DNA of 64,000 nucleotides. It comes from Gibbula magus (Eukaryota; Mollusca; Gastropoda; Trochida; Trochidae). How positions within the stretch are numbered: the stretch's first letter is position 1; the number at the start of each line of letters is the position of its first letter. The notes beneath the pieces are model-generated. The model was not told where the DNA came from and did no database searches. It saw nothing but the letters and a program-made list of their open reading frames with translations. Where the stretch lies: assembly GCA_936450465.1 (NCBI GenBank), contig OW388296.1:28893443-28957442 (forward strand), written 5' to 3'. Both the position numbers and the translations under genes were made by a program. Shown here one piece after another: positions 25,470 to 38,558 of the stretch.

Positions 25470-25904
25470 AGGCACTGTAGTACGACGTTCTCACTTAAGT
25501 AAAGTGCTCTCGCGAAAAGGGGAAAAATGTTACCAATGACTAAATAATAGGCTACTCCTCAATAAAAAGGAGTTCTAAGACGATTGTACATGGTTCGGCT
25601 AGGTCACGCGAGTCCATTTCCCCTTCCAGTGGTCAGTTTAAGGTGTTCACATTAAAATGACCACTTCAAGTGATCTGACTGATATAGCGATATCTAAACA
25701 CTCAGAGTAGAATTTTTAAATGGTACAATGATGGAATGGTCAACCATCTTGCTGTTTGAACTCATATATGAGACCTACAAAACTACCCCCTACACTGAAG
25801 AGTACTACAAATTTGTCGCTTTACAAGTCGCACCATATCTACCAATGCTGATAACAATGTCTTTGGTCGCGGCTTATCGGGAGGTAAAACGTGCTACTAT
25901 GCCT
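25470..25904. mobile_element. TTAA-flanked MITE (family A, copy 2)
   Basis: A 435-bp element with ends AGGCACTGTAGTACGACG and, reverse-complemented, AGGCATAGTAGCACGTTTTA. TTAA lies at 25,466-25,469 and 25,905-25,908. The right end is close to that of the 16,718-17,072 element, so the two are one family. Confidence 0.8.
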
Positions 25905-25909
25905 TTAAG

Positions 25910-26690
25910 TCTTGAAGCGATTGTTAAAAATGTTGGTAAAGTGTTTCACTATCTTCTCAATAAGCCCAAAGTGATAAGTTGAAGCGCTAGAGCTTAGGTG
26001 CCTAGACAACTGTTGTGTGGTTCTTATCCTATCTTATCCTATCTTATCTTTTCTTATCTTATCGCTTCCTCTGTGGTCTAAGTAGGTATAGCTGTATATA
26101 CAGAGTTTCCTCTTTCCCCTACCTGTGTTACGTACAGCCGCCCGTCTTATTCAGATAGGTTCGTTCATTGACATTCAATTTCCTAATCTTCAATGAAGTG
26201 AAGCGTAATAAGAATTTGGTGTGTTTGTATATTTCAATTTATTCAACACTTAGCAAACGTTTGGTAATTCATTGAAAGCCAATTTCCTTCTTGCAGTCTA
26301 TTTTCAAAACTATTTCAACACTTTCTGAGGATCTGTTTTTCTTAAAATGTAGGCAATTATAGATTTTAAGATAGCATCTTATATCTTCAAGTATCTGCGT
26401 ACAAATACATGTAATCTACTCCTTCTTGTAAAGTTGTAATTCACCTTGGCATCTGTCTTTTTCAAATCGGCTATATATCTTCTGTGAAATGATTTTGTTT
26501 GCAATTACCAATGCATTATACAATTGTATTACCCATATGATTGTAAAAAAAAACGGGTTAATATTTTCGATACGAGCACATGTGCACATACATTGTATCA
26601 CGTTTGGCTATCATCCATGTGCACATATCATGTGTGGCTATCATCCACTGTTCTGTCGTCTGTGAAATCGTTAAACATAGCCGACATGTA
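25910..26690. other. Gene-less stretch
   Basis: A TATCC/TATCT microsatellite at about 26,024-26,062, then AT-rich DNA leading into the 34-bp satellite. No gene seen. Confidence 0.45.
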
Positions 26691-26711
26691 CATAACGATG
26701 TATATGTTGTT

Positions 26712-29555
26712 GTTAATATATGCTGTTCTGTATAAAGATAATGATATTAATATGTGTTGTTCTGTACAAAGATACTGATATGAATATGTGTTGTTCTGTA
26801 CAAAGATACTGATATGAATATGTGCTGTTCTGTATAACGATAATGATATTAATATGTGCTGTTCTGTATAACGATAATTATATTAATATGTGCTGTTCTG
26901 TACAAAGATAATGATATTAATATGTGCTGTTCTGTACAAAGATACTGATATTAATACGTGCTGTTCTGTACAAAGATACTGATATTAATATGTGCTGTTC
27001 TGTACAAAGATAATGATATTAATACGTGCTGTTCTGTACAAAGATAATGACATTAATACGTGATGTTCTGTAAAACGATAATGATATTAATACGTGCTGT
27101 TCTGTACAAAGATACTGATATTTATACGTGCTGTTCTGTATAACGATAATGATATTAATATGTGCTGTTCTGTATAACGATAATGATATTAATATGTGCT
27201 GTTCTGTACAAAGATAATGATATTAATACGTGCTGTTCTGTATAACGATAATGATATTAATATGTGCTGTTCTGTATAACGATAATGATATTAATATGTG
27301 CTGTTCTGTACAAAGATAATGACATTAATACGTGCTGTTCTGTATAACGATACTGATATTAATACGTGCTGTTCTGTACAAAGATACTGATATTAATACG
27401 TGCTGTTCTGTATAACGATAATGATATTAATGTGCTGTTCTGTACAAAGATAATGATATTAATATGTGCTGTTCTGTACAAAGATAATGATATTAATATG
27501 TGCTGTTCTGTACAAAGATAATGATATTAATATGTGTTGTTCTGTATAACGATAATGATATTAATATATGCTGCTCTGTACAAGATGATGATATTAATAC
27601 GTGCTGTTCTGTACAAAGATACTGATATTAATACGTGCTGTTCTGTACAAAGATACTGATATTAATATGTGCTGTTCTGTACAAAGAGAATGATATTAAT
27701 ACGTGCTGTTCTGTACAAAGATAATGACATTAATACGTGATGTTCTGTAAAACGATAATGATATTAATACGTGCTGTTCTGTACAAAGATACTGATATTT
27801 ATACGTGCTGTTCTGTATAACGATAATGATATTAACATGTGCTGTTCTGTATAACGATAATGATATTAATATGCGCTGTTCTGTAAAAAGATAATGATAT
27901 TAATACGTGCTGTTCTGTATAACGATAATGATATTAATATGTGCTGTTCTGTATAACGATAATGATATTAATATGTGCTGTTCTGTACAAAGATAATGAC
28001 ATTAATACGTGCTGTTCTGTATAACGATACTGATATTAATACGTGCTGTTCTGTACAAAGATACTGATATTAATACGTGCTGTTCTGTATAACGATAATG
28101 ATATTAATGTGCTGTTCTGTACAAAGATAATGATATTAATATGTGCTGTTCTGTACAAAGATAATGATACTAATATGTGCTGTTCTGTACAAAGATAATG
28201 ATATTAATATGTGTTGTTCTGTATAACGATAATGATATTAATATATGCTGCTCTGTACAAGATGATGATATTAATACGTGCTGTTCTGTACAAAGATAAT
28301 GATATTAATATGTGTTGTTCTGTATAACGATAATGATCTCAATATGTGCTGTTCTGTACAAAGATAATGATATAAATATGTGCTGTTCTGTATAACGATA
28401 ATGATATTAATATACGTTGTTCTGTACAAAGATAAGGATGTTAATATATGCTGTTCTGTATAACGATAATGATATTAATATATGCTGTTCTGTATAACGA
28501 TAATGATATTAATATACGTTGTTCTGTACAAAGATAATGATATAAATATATGCTGTTCTGTATAACGATAATGATATTAATATGTGCTGTTCTGTATAAC
28601 GATAATGATATTAATACGTGCTGTTCTGTACAAAGATAAGGATGTTAATATGTGCTGTTCCGTATAACGATAATGATATTAATATGTGCTGTTCTGTACA
28701 AAGATAATGATATAAATATGTGCTGTTCTGTATAACGATAATGATATAAATATGTGCTGTTCTGTATAACGATAATGATATAAATATGTGCTGTTCTGTA
28801 TAACGATAATGATATTAATATGTGCTGTTCTGTACAAAGATAATGATATAAATATGTGCTGTTCTGTATAACGATAATGATATAAATATGTGCTGTTCTG
28901 TATAACGATAATGATATTAGTATGTGCTGTTCTGTATAACGATAATGATCGCAATATGTGCTGTTCTGTATAACGATAATGATATTAATATGTGCTGTTC
29001 TGTATAACGATAATGGTATTAATATGTGCTGTTCTGTACAACGATAATGATATTAATATGTGCTGTTCTGTATAACGATAATGATATTAATATGTGCTGT
29101 TCTGTATAACGATAATGATCGCAATATGTGCTGTTCTGTATAACGATAATGATATTAATATGTGCTGTTCTGTATAACGATAATGATCGCAATATGTGCT
29201 GTTCTGTATAACGATAATGATATTAATATGTGCTGTTCTGTATAACGATAAATATGTTAATATGTGCTGTTCTGTATAACGATAATGATATTAAAATGTG
29301 CTGTTCTGTATAACGATAATGATATTAATATGTGCTGTTCTGTATAACGATAATGATATTAATATGTGCTGTTCTGTACAACGATAATGATATTAATATG
29401 TGCTGTTCTGTACAACGATAATGATATTAATATGTGATGTTCTGTATAACGATAATGATATTAATATGTGCTGTTCTGTACAACGATAAATATGTTAATA
29501 TGTGCTGTTCTGTACAACGATAAATATGTTAATATGTGCTGTTCTGTACAAAGAG
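26712..29555. repeat. 34-bp satellite, ~83 copies
   Basis: The largest array in the window. The unit is AATATGTGCTGTTCTGTA followed by CAAAGATAATGATATT or TAACGATAATGATATT. Unit types alternate in blocks, and a segment of about 677 bp is duplicated within the array (see findings). The serine/tyrosine-rich minus-strand frame at 28,679-28,954 is a product of the repeat. Confidence 0.96.
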
Positions 29556-29854
29556 AAGCAAAAAAGTGAACGTGGCTCACTAATACCCCCGATTGTTCAA
29601 GTTTTACATTTTTATTTTACTTATAGAGAGAGGTGTCTGCATAAGCTATGAACTGTTATTGCTAAGATAAAAGTGTTTGTGAAAAGGGTAGGACAAATCT
29701 CTACATGTAAAATAGGTGGTTTTGGAAAAGTATGAGTAAGAATAACTTGAAAAGGTAGGGATAACATAATTCACTACTGCCATTACCACCGATTTCAACT
29801 TTATTTTTGTAATTAAGTCATCATAATGATCCATTCAAGTGACTTTAAAAAACA

Positions 29855-30215
29855 GGTACATGGAAGCACACCCCTGTAGGCACAGTGAGGATGAGATGAA
29901 AAGTTTTTCTGTAGTCGATCTGACAAAAAATGCTCAGAATATGACAACGTTAAAAAATACACAAATTTGCAAAAAAGCTACTTCCCTGGGTAGGAGTCCT
30001 TTAATGTAACAGCGTTCTCTGTAATCAAAAGTCAATTTTAAAAAATAAATTAAAATTGCCAAAAATTCAAAAATTCACCAATTCGGTTAAAATTTCGCAC
30101 TACACCTCTCCTTGTGGTGAAGTAGACATGTGCCAAATTTGAAAAGATTGAGATGAATAGTTTTTCTGTAATCGATCGGACAAAAAATGTCTTCGGGCGG
30201 AAGGACGGACGGACA
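29855..30215 (+). mobile_element. Dispersed repeat fragment with GGACGGACAG end
   Basis: Two related segments (about 29,880-29,945 and 30,105-30,190) share GATGAAAAGTTTTTCTGTAG-type sequence followed by CGAT(C)GACAAAAAATG. The second ends in GAAGGACGGACGGACAGATG, the kind of terminus common in lophotrochozoan non-autonomous elements. Similar termini occur at about 49,650 and 51,710. Confidence 0.55.
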
Positions 30216-32275
30216 GATGTATGTATATGGTGTTGTGTATATAAATAATGATGTTGATATTTTTATGATTTTAACGATGTCGATGTATTGTTCCTTACCT
30301 GTGTTTGTTGTTGGTCGGTTTATATTAACTGACGCGGTGACAGCACAACACCGAGTGTGGTCTGATCGAGCGATTTTACGTACGCTTCAAACAATTTGAC
30401 ATCTAGAGCAATACACTTATTTGCAATAAAGTATACTCTATTTCAAAGATTATAACTTAATAACCAACAAATCTATGGACAACAAGGTTATGTTTCTCAT
30501 ATGGACATATTTTGAATCATGACAGGTACGTAAGAGTGTGTTATCTCATAAAACCCATAGCCACTATCAACTTTTGAAAATTGACAATCATAATTACAGA
30601 CACTGAAAACAATTGTCAGCATGAATAGTACAAGGGACATAAATATATGCAGGAGCTATGAATATAGATTCTAGTTAAGATAAGATCACTGAATATAACA
30701 CACGTGTCAATGTACATATACGCGCACGAGTCGTCTTATAAGTTTCGCTGTTCACTCGTGTTCAACTCCGTGCGTTTATGTTAATGTGACTACTATTTTA
30801 ACCTATATGTTGAACATTTTTGTTATAATACTTTTTTAAAAGTTTGCGTCAATGTGTAATAATTTGTGTAATTATGATTTTATTTTGATGTGTTTCCATT
30901 AAGTGTTGTACCTCAGATCCTCCACGGGGCACCCATCCAGTGATAAAACACGTTCAATATTGCTGAATTCTACAAAAAGCATTCTTCTTATAGTTCGACC
31001 CAGTGGTACGACATAAACATTGATGTATCAAAAATATATATTTATATGATGTAATAATTGTGTAATATAGGTACTGATAAATTCGACACTATTTTGAATA
31101 TTTGAATACATTTTAATCAATTTCAGGTTTTGATTGTTATGTAGAAATGCCCTTATTAATTTTTTTCATCATTATTCTTATTCATTCTACAACTATTTTG
31201 AAACATAATAATAATTTATTTTCAGAAATCATCTTGTGTTCTCGGGGATATGTACCGCTGTTTTCATATTTTGCTTAGTAGAAGTAGTATATTTTGTTAA
31301 TATGTTGCTATATAATAATATATTTAGCTTTTATGCAGATATGTGAGGTTACAACTTGTGGGATTAAATGATGCAATGCGTTTAGACAGACAGACAGAAA
31401 AACAATATGTTTATCGATATATGGAGTTATTATCTATATGATCGAACAACTCATATTCTCTATACGTGCACTAGTGCATTACTCACTATACACGATAGTG
31501 GATGTCACCGATTGGTTCATTGCGGGTGAATAAACCACACACCCTAACATGCGATGGAATTATCACATTAATTCGTGATTACAATTTACTGACATTTACT
31601 GTTTCTTTACCAAACAAGTTAATGTATACATAGCGGCTCATCTCATCCATGGAGGGGGTTGTCATGTATATTGCTGCTTTTAAAAGGGAAAGAAGTATAA
31701 TTATTACAGCTGCAATTGTATCAAACGAGTTTTACAAAACTCGTGTATGGCCCTCGCTCTCGCTCAGGGAATACAAAATGTCAACCCGTAAGCGTAATAT
31801 ATGGCATACATGTTACAATTCCAAAGTTTGTTTAATTCAACATTCAACTAATAAACACGTATATTAGCCCTTTATACGAAAAGCGTTGCATTATTTAGAG
31901 TAAAACATATTTCATAAACTATATTTTTATGTATAAAATAAGCGAAATAACTACACATTGATTAAAACAATCTGAATGTTATGTAGCTGTATTATATCAA
32001 TCAAGCATATGATATATACATGCTGTTTACTTACTACACTGCACAATGGTTTGCACACTTCTTCAATTCTATGGTACAGGTTCAATGTCAGGATCATTGT
32101 TCAAGTAGGTGGACTGATTTCTACTTAAGTACTTGACGATATCTATAACAATAGTGTGTCGTATACAATAGGTTTAGCCTGTACACTAGACTAGGCTAGA
32201 GTTTAGTTTGTGTATATGCTACAACTGTTTGGTTGACAAACAGGGTACACTCAAGTTGGATACTTTTGGGATTTT
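30216..32275. other. Gene-less stretch
   Basis: AT-rich intergenic DNA with no supported feature. Short frames (for example 31,649-31,867) are unrecognised. Confidence 0.45.
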
Positions 32276-32276
32276 A

Positions 32277-32380
32277 ATAATAATAATTGTGAACTTATAT
32301 TGCGCCTTTTCCACACCCTAAGGTATGCTCAAAGCGCAGAGGCCAGCGTGCTAACCACTACACCATCGTGCATTGTGAAT
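32277..32380 (-). mobile_element. tRNA-derived SINE fragment (second family)
   Basis: Read on the minus strand, the A-box region TGGTGTAGTGGTTAGCACG is followed after a deletion by a tail GGCGCAATATAAGTTCACAA and (ATT)n. Related to 41,520-41,835 and to the tail at about 37,215-37,277. Confidence 0.65.
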
Positions 32381-32384
32381 TCCG

Positions 32385-34200
32385 TCTCTCTGACTTCTAG
32401 AGGTCACGCTGATTTATTAGGCAACTCTTCTTGAACTTGGCATGTCGTTGATTTATAGTAAAACACTAATTGCGGAGATTTATTGTAATAACTCGTGCTG
32501 ATATTTGATATCATCAGATACTAGGATGCAATGTTATTACCATTCAAATCAAGTGCTTATATATTGGTTGTAAGATCATCTAAGAAGCACATCTTCCAAA
32601 AAATGAGTTCAGGTGGTTTAGGTTTTGGTATTTCACTGGTATTACTGATATCACATGCACTTGGACTTCATTTCCCGTGGCAATGCATTCAAAACGTGTT
32701 CCGTTTATTATAGATATCAGGACTCTTTCGTCAAAAGAGTCCTGATAATGATTAACGACAATTACTTTTTAACGACAAAGGCATAAACAGTGAGCTAAAT
32801 GTTTGATTAAATAAGACCATGCATGATGAAAGCATCTCACTCGACTTGCATTTAGATATCCAAATGCCAAATATTTGAAAATAACTTGCGTTCTATAAAA
32901 AATGAGCTACGGGTTATTACATGCATGACAAGAAGCCGAATTCATGCACCCTATTTACAAGTATACCGTTTATATGATCCACTGAACAAAACCAACCAAT
33001 ATATCTCTCTTTGTCTGCATCATTGTTCCACTTTTTTTTATCATAATCACGACAAAATATGTTAATATTGTTACTTTACCAAACAATGGATGATGTTCTC
33101 GGCAGGATAAAGGTAACGGATATGTTCGATATCCGTTGGGGTCATATACGGATGCATATGCAAATTACAGAGGTCAAGTGACGGAACTTCAGTTTCAGTT
33201 TGCCGATTAAAAATGGGCAAATATTGTCGATCTCGCGTGAACTGTTGGAATGAACACTATGTAGGCCTATTTAGCACGCCAAGGCTCGCAAAATACAATG
33301 TTTATTCCTAATGCAGGATATTGACCTTCCCAAAACACATTCTCATGATAACCTCTATACTCAATATATAGATTGGTATTAACATTGTTTTTCGACAACA
33401 GTCAATATCTCATGATTAATTACACCCTTGGTAACGTTTGACATATGTGACTTCATTTATACACTGGGTGTCCTATAAGAACTTACTTTTACTAAGCTAC
33501 ATTTCATCATAGTTTCAATTGTTTGAATTTATTTTTCCTCTTGCTCGAATTTCAGTTCCGGTATGACCACAATGCATCTGTAAAATTCCTCAAAGAGCAG
33601 ATGAAGTGTCTGTAAATTTCCATGCAGGCGTAATCTAAATCGACATGTTCACTTCACAAGCTGATAAACTATAATAATACCCTGGAACACTCATCAGCTT
33701 ATTGATGTTTATTCTTCACTGTTTACTTATTGTATCATCTTTCTGAAGTGGGATCAGCGTGATGGTGTCATGTGAGATGTGGGTGTAACTGTGGCTTGGT
33801 TGGCTGAAGTGAGTCTGTAGTTTACTAGGTGTCACATATTAGTCATCTTCCCACGGCAAGGTGAAAATGTATCGAGGTCTCTCCATTTTTTACCTTGCCT
33901 TCAACCTAGCCAGAAGTGGTGAAACGAATCAGCGACACATGTCGTGATCACGAGTTACGTCCCTTACCATCTGCTTACATACAGCCAATGAAATCGCCGT
34001 TTGCATTCGGAACCAATTCAAAATAAGCGACGATCGACACAGTCACAGAGGCAATACAACTGTCTTCTGATTGGCTTATCCGATTAGGCTGCAGTACATT
34101 AAAATCTTAGCACTGAAAATGCGAGGGTTGGGGTCAAGGGCGGAAGGAGAAAACATGGAAATCTTTTCGTTACGCCTGTGAAGTTGTGAAGTTGAATATA
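32385..34200. other. Gene-less stretch
   Basis: No supported exon or repeat structure. One 60-codon frame at 32,531-32,713 (+) is unrecognised. Confidence 0.4.
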
Positions 34201-34204
34201 ATTA

Positions 34205-34663
34205 AACTGAAGTACAAAGGAAAGTTTACACCTCTGTTGGTTTTATCATATATTTTATTTTGAATTACAAATATCTTATGTTTTCGACACAGTACTCTAA
34301 AATTGGAAACAAAAATGTGTTGTTTTTTTTAGAAAATAAAATTTTAAATTGATAAATTCTTCCAAAATTAATTTGGATAAAACGCAACTGTTCATCGACA
34401 TATAAGACATCTTCTATGTGAAAATCATGCCTCATGCTGCACACATTTACAACATTATAAACATCGTAGGGGTCATGTTGATGTAAATTTCATTTCTTGC
34501 CCCTGTCTACATTAAAAAAAGATTAACTATTCAATGTAATTCATTCAAATTACTGCTGAAAAGTGTTATTTGATCGTGCCATAATCAAATGCATCTCATG
34601 TCTTTTGAAATATTGAATAAATCGAAACCAACTTAGGTGTAAACTTTCTTTTGTACTTCAGTG
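34205..34663. mobile_element. TA-flanked MITE, Tc1/mariner type
   Basis: A 459-bp element. The left end AACTGAAGTACAAAGGAAAG and the reverse-complemented right end CACTGAAGTACAAAAGAAAG agree through GTTTACACCT to GTTGGTTT (about 38 bp). It is bounded by TA dinucleotides at 34,203-34,204 and 34,664-34,665. Non-coding and AT-rich inside. Confidence 0.8.
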
Positions 34664-34669
34664 TAGTAG

Positions 34670-35285
34670 TTGGCGTTCTCGTTCAACCTCCAGGAACTTG
34701 GGTCTGTTATATTTCAGCATCATTACCTTCATTTTGTTTGACCTCTTATATTGGTACCATCCAAAACGTCTAAATCAATAAATATATAACAATGTTTTGA
34801 AACAAAATATTCAAGTAAGTATAATAGTGTATGGAAAGGTTAATGAAATGCATTGTGGACGTTGATGCACACAAACACACAATTTAAAACTACACATACC
34901 TTTAAAACTTATACCCTTTACTATTTACGAAAACAACTTCTGTATGAGACACTGCCTATTATGTTAACGACTGTATCATAAGGGTCATGTTCAAGAGAAG
35001 TTTCAAAGTAATCCCTCAATAAGCGATAAGTTTCAAACCTCTCTTGAACGCGATTGCTCAATGTAGTGCTACGTAGCAAGGCGAGCAAAGTTCGAGGAAT
35101 TTGCACCGTGTCGTTCAAGAGAGAATGAGCGCTACATTGAGCGATCAATGAGCGATTATAAGCGCTCGCCGTTATGGAACGGAGCCTACGACTTTACTTA
35201 TTGTATTGTTTTCACTTTTTGAAACATGATGCCAGCGGTTCACACTAAAACCTGAAAGTTCTCACATGTGTCAGTTCTCAAGGCG
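34670..35285. other. Gene-less stretch
   Basis: Contains partly self-complementary GC-richer sequence at about 35,035-35,190 (two GTTCAAGAGAG and two GCTCAATG/CATTGAGC motifs), perhaps one end of an eroded element. No gene. Confidence 0.4.
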
Positions 35286-35286
35286 T

Positions 35287-35747
35287 CCACTTCTGCCTAC
35301 AGGGCACTTTGCCTACAGTCTTATCAAAACAAGTTTATGCACCAGTGGGTTTTGCTCATGAGTTGTTATTGAGCTGCTATCCCTTCACATAAATAGACTG
35401 TCCTAAAGAATTATTATAAATTGGCACGTAAGAAACAAATGATAAAGAATTTTAACCTCAATTGTTGCATCTTTCATCTACTCAGAGATTGATGTTTAAT
35501 GATAGCGTACACCACGAAAAGAGGCAAACTACCACAAAAGGCAAAGTCACAATATATTGACTGTAGGCAAAGTCACACTATATTGACTGTAGGCAAAGTC
35601 ACACTATATTGACTGTAGGCAAAGTCACACTATATTGACTGTAGGCAAAGTCACACTATATTGACTGAAGTCAAAGTCACATTATATTGACTGAAGACTA
35701 AGTCACACTATATTGACTGTAGGCAAAGTCGGTGTAGGCAGAAGTAG
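35287..35747. mobile_element. Inverted-repeat element with internal minisatellite
   Basis: The left end (35,287-35,320, CCACTTCTGCCTACAGGGCA then CTTTGCCTACAGTC) is repeated inverted at 35,715-35,747. Between them, next to the right end, lie about seven copies of a 26-bp unit (GTAGGCAAAGTCACACTATA then TTGACT). The GTAGGCAAAGTC part of the unit is the inner part of the terminal repeat itself. Confidence 0.75.
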
Positions 35748-35892
35748 ACCTAACCGTTCTCAACATATCATAAACCATGCAAGCATGATTGTTATGACAC
35801 AATGATTTTGTAAGCTAAAAATGCGTGTTCCCTTCGTTACAACTTCATTAAAATCCGAATCAGGAAATCCAAATGTTTGATTATTGTCAGAC

Positions 35893-35996
35893 CACTCTAT
35901 CCGGGAGCACACTATCCAGATGTGTGACATATGAGCTGTAACTTTACTATCCAGGAGCACACTATCCAGATGTGTGACATGTGAGCTGTAACTTTG
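35893..35996 (+). repeat. ~52-bp tandem duplication
   Basis: GGGAGCACACTATCCAGATG...GAGCTGTAACTTTACTATCC occurs twice in a row with three or four differences. Confidence 0.8.
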
Positions 35997-36194
35997 CTAA
36001 CGAGTCACTTAAAAGATATGAAAACTTTTCAAATATTGGACAAAGGGAAGAAAGTTAGACCGACTATTTATGGGACACCCCGTTGCAATGTGGAAATACA
36101 TCTGTGTGTATTAGAAGGAGGGGTGGATATGGTTGGGGGGGGTGAGGTTGGGTGATTTTCGGTATAGCGTCAACAGGGCTAACGCCGTTTTCTA

Positions 36195-36275
36195 CATCAT
36201 GGCGGCAGGGGGAAGGTAGAAAGCCCGCAACACCATTGGCTAATATTGGCGGTGAAACCTGCGAGCATCACGGGT
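36195..36275 (-). mobile_element. SINE fragment
   Basis: AGAAAGCCCGCAACACCATT...GGTGAAACCTGCGAGCA matches the body of the full-length SINE at 54,320-54,609. Head and tail are missing. Confidence 0.65.
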
Positions 36276-36365
36276 TATTGGTATTGTATATATACTAGTA
36301 TTGCATCCAAGAATAGGATAGAACACATGGAACAGTACTCTTCAGAGGACAACTGTCGTTGAGAA

Positions 36366-36402
36366 CCCCCCCCCCCCCCCCCCCCCCCTCCTTTCGCGCT
36401 TT

Positions 36403-36437
<35 letters not shown>
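36366..36437. repeat. Two long poly-C tracts
   Basis: C-runs of about 23 and 34 bases separated by TCCTTTCGCGCTTTA. They are G-quadruplex/i-motif-prone, and assembly length may be unreliable here. A third C-run (about 20) is at 60,261-60,279. Confidence 0.95.
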
Positions 36438-36439
36438 TA

Positions 36440-37239
36440 CTTTTTTCTGATATGATATGATACGATTTTCTGATAGGGATTTAATGGCAGTAATAGCACA
36501 GGTTTGGGTGATATAAAGCAGATAAAAGATAATAATGTCAAACAAATTATTTTGTTGTCAGTTTTACAGATAAACATACTACATAATAGTTCATAAGATG
36601 CTGATAAGCTGATAGCAAAGTGTTTTTTTCTTATCAAACTCCTCGTTAGTATTTAATAACATTACCTCAACGAACAAAGATAGAGTGAAAAATTATCACA
36701 ATATTATACAAAATGTTTAACAATGGAGAGATTGATTTGTAAAGATACAATAAGAATAATTTTGGAAAATTGTCTACTGTTGACATCCACTTTTGCTGAA
36801 AAGTTTTTTAAAAATCTACTCTTAACAACACTTTTTAGCCAGAAAGCACTCATTTTGAAATTTGGATACTTCCGACTAAAACTTATCCATTTATATATGT
36901 CTACACATTTGCATAAGATAATATCGTTGAATGTCAATTCATAGACCTAGAGGCACAATTAAATATGAATATTATGAATTATTAAATATATGACTTTTCG
37001 ACCAACAAACGTTTGGTTTTAGTTAATGTATTATTCGTTTGTACTGTAATACATGGAACCAGATAACAACCTATATTTCCAAGAATGGCATCTCCCATGT
37101 TAAAACGTGTTAATGTTTTTTATAACCACCGAAATTTAGAATTTTGGATTTTGATGAGTTGATATTAGATGTCCATTTGCTTTGATAATTATTAAAAGGG
37201 TCTAATATGCGTGGATATGTGCGCTTTATAAATATGCAC

Positions 37240-37279
<40 letters not shown>

Positions 37280-38545
37280 AATATATTTGAAAATCACAAA
37301 GATATGCACAAAATCACAGTATCGTCATAAAACAGGGCAAAAGGTGTAATACGCGTATCTCTAACAGAGGTTGTGAAAAACATGAAACTAAAGGATATTC
37401 AGTGTCGTAAAGAAACAGTGTAAACAAAACCGGAGATAAAAGCTCTCCTTGGTGCACGCCTTGTTTACACAGAAATAACATGTCTTGATATTAAACAATA
37501 TGTTTTCACAAACACGCAACCACTGAAGATAAGTTAATTTTTTTCAATCTCCAATTATTTAGTTCTGTTATCAATCTCCTCTAACGTGTTAAACAATAAA
37601 TTGTTATCAAATCATAACAATAACAAAGTTCAACAACAAACAAATAAGACTATCTAAACAACTTGTTTAAGAGACATTTTCACGAGTAAATATACCTGTG
37701 TGACAACCAGCTGATCGCTTGTTGATTTCACTATCATCCCCGTCGAGCACCTTGCAATTCAGCACAATCTATGTACAGGTCATGTAGAGGTCAACAACCT
37801 ACTAGTATCAGTCGGATGGTCCATCTAGATATATTTGCTCAACCAAGGTCAGTGTCGAGATAAAGAGTGTTTGTTAGACACAACTCTTGGCTTATACGTA
37901 CGTACGTATACTTTGGTACGTACGTATACTTTGGACTATTCGCATCGATTACGAAGTATCAATATGTCAAGGATTCTTCAAGTATATAAGAGTTCTTTCA
38001 AATCCCTTCACTTTTAAAAATCAAAATGTAACATTTATTCGAACTTTTTGTTAATTAAGGGACAAATGTAACACTCATCACAAAGTTTTCTTAATCCTTA
38101 CTCTTTAACGAATGTTTTTAAAAATCCGTATAAAGTGTAGAATTAAAGGTTTTGACAACGTTTTAATATATAAATCATAAAATATTAATATTGATTTTTA
38201 AAATGTATAATGTTGCTAAATCCTTGATATGAAGTTTAACCTTGCTCAATAAGAGGGTGCCCTTGAAAACTAACCATATAACAATTTTTTACTATTTTTG
38301 CATTGTTTGTTTGAAAACTAAATTCATTTAAAATTTGGCTGCTTTCAAATAAAATACGGTTTTAGGTCTATAGAATATATACATTTACTAGAGAGACATT
38401 ATTATTTATGCAGGTGACCACTGGCATACACATAGACATGTGTTAAAATATCAATATCAGGCGTGTTGTTGTTAATTATACCATTGATTATTTCATAAAA
38501 ATTCCTTTGTTTGACATCTTCCCAATTGTGACAATTAAATAAACG
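36440..38545. other. AT-rich gene-less stretch
   Basis: Holds an (ATT)n microsatellite at 37,238-37,277 attached to a SINE-like tail, and a small ACGTACGTA-rich palindromic patch at about 37,896-37,930. No exon supported. Confidence 0.5.
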
Positions 38546-38558
38546 AAACACGATAGCA

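Noticed and set aside
25728..25982. 84-codon frame starting MMEWSTILLFEL
   Set aside because: Lies across the right part and end of a TTAA-flanked MITE and is not recognisable as a transposase fragment.
28679..28954. Minus-strand 91-codon repetitive frame
   Set aside because: Product of the 34-bp satellite, whose three-unit period (102 bp) keeps frames open.
37896..37930. ACGTACGTA palindromic patch as a regulatory site
   Set aside because: Short and simple-sequence-like. Nothing links it to a gene.
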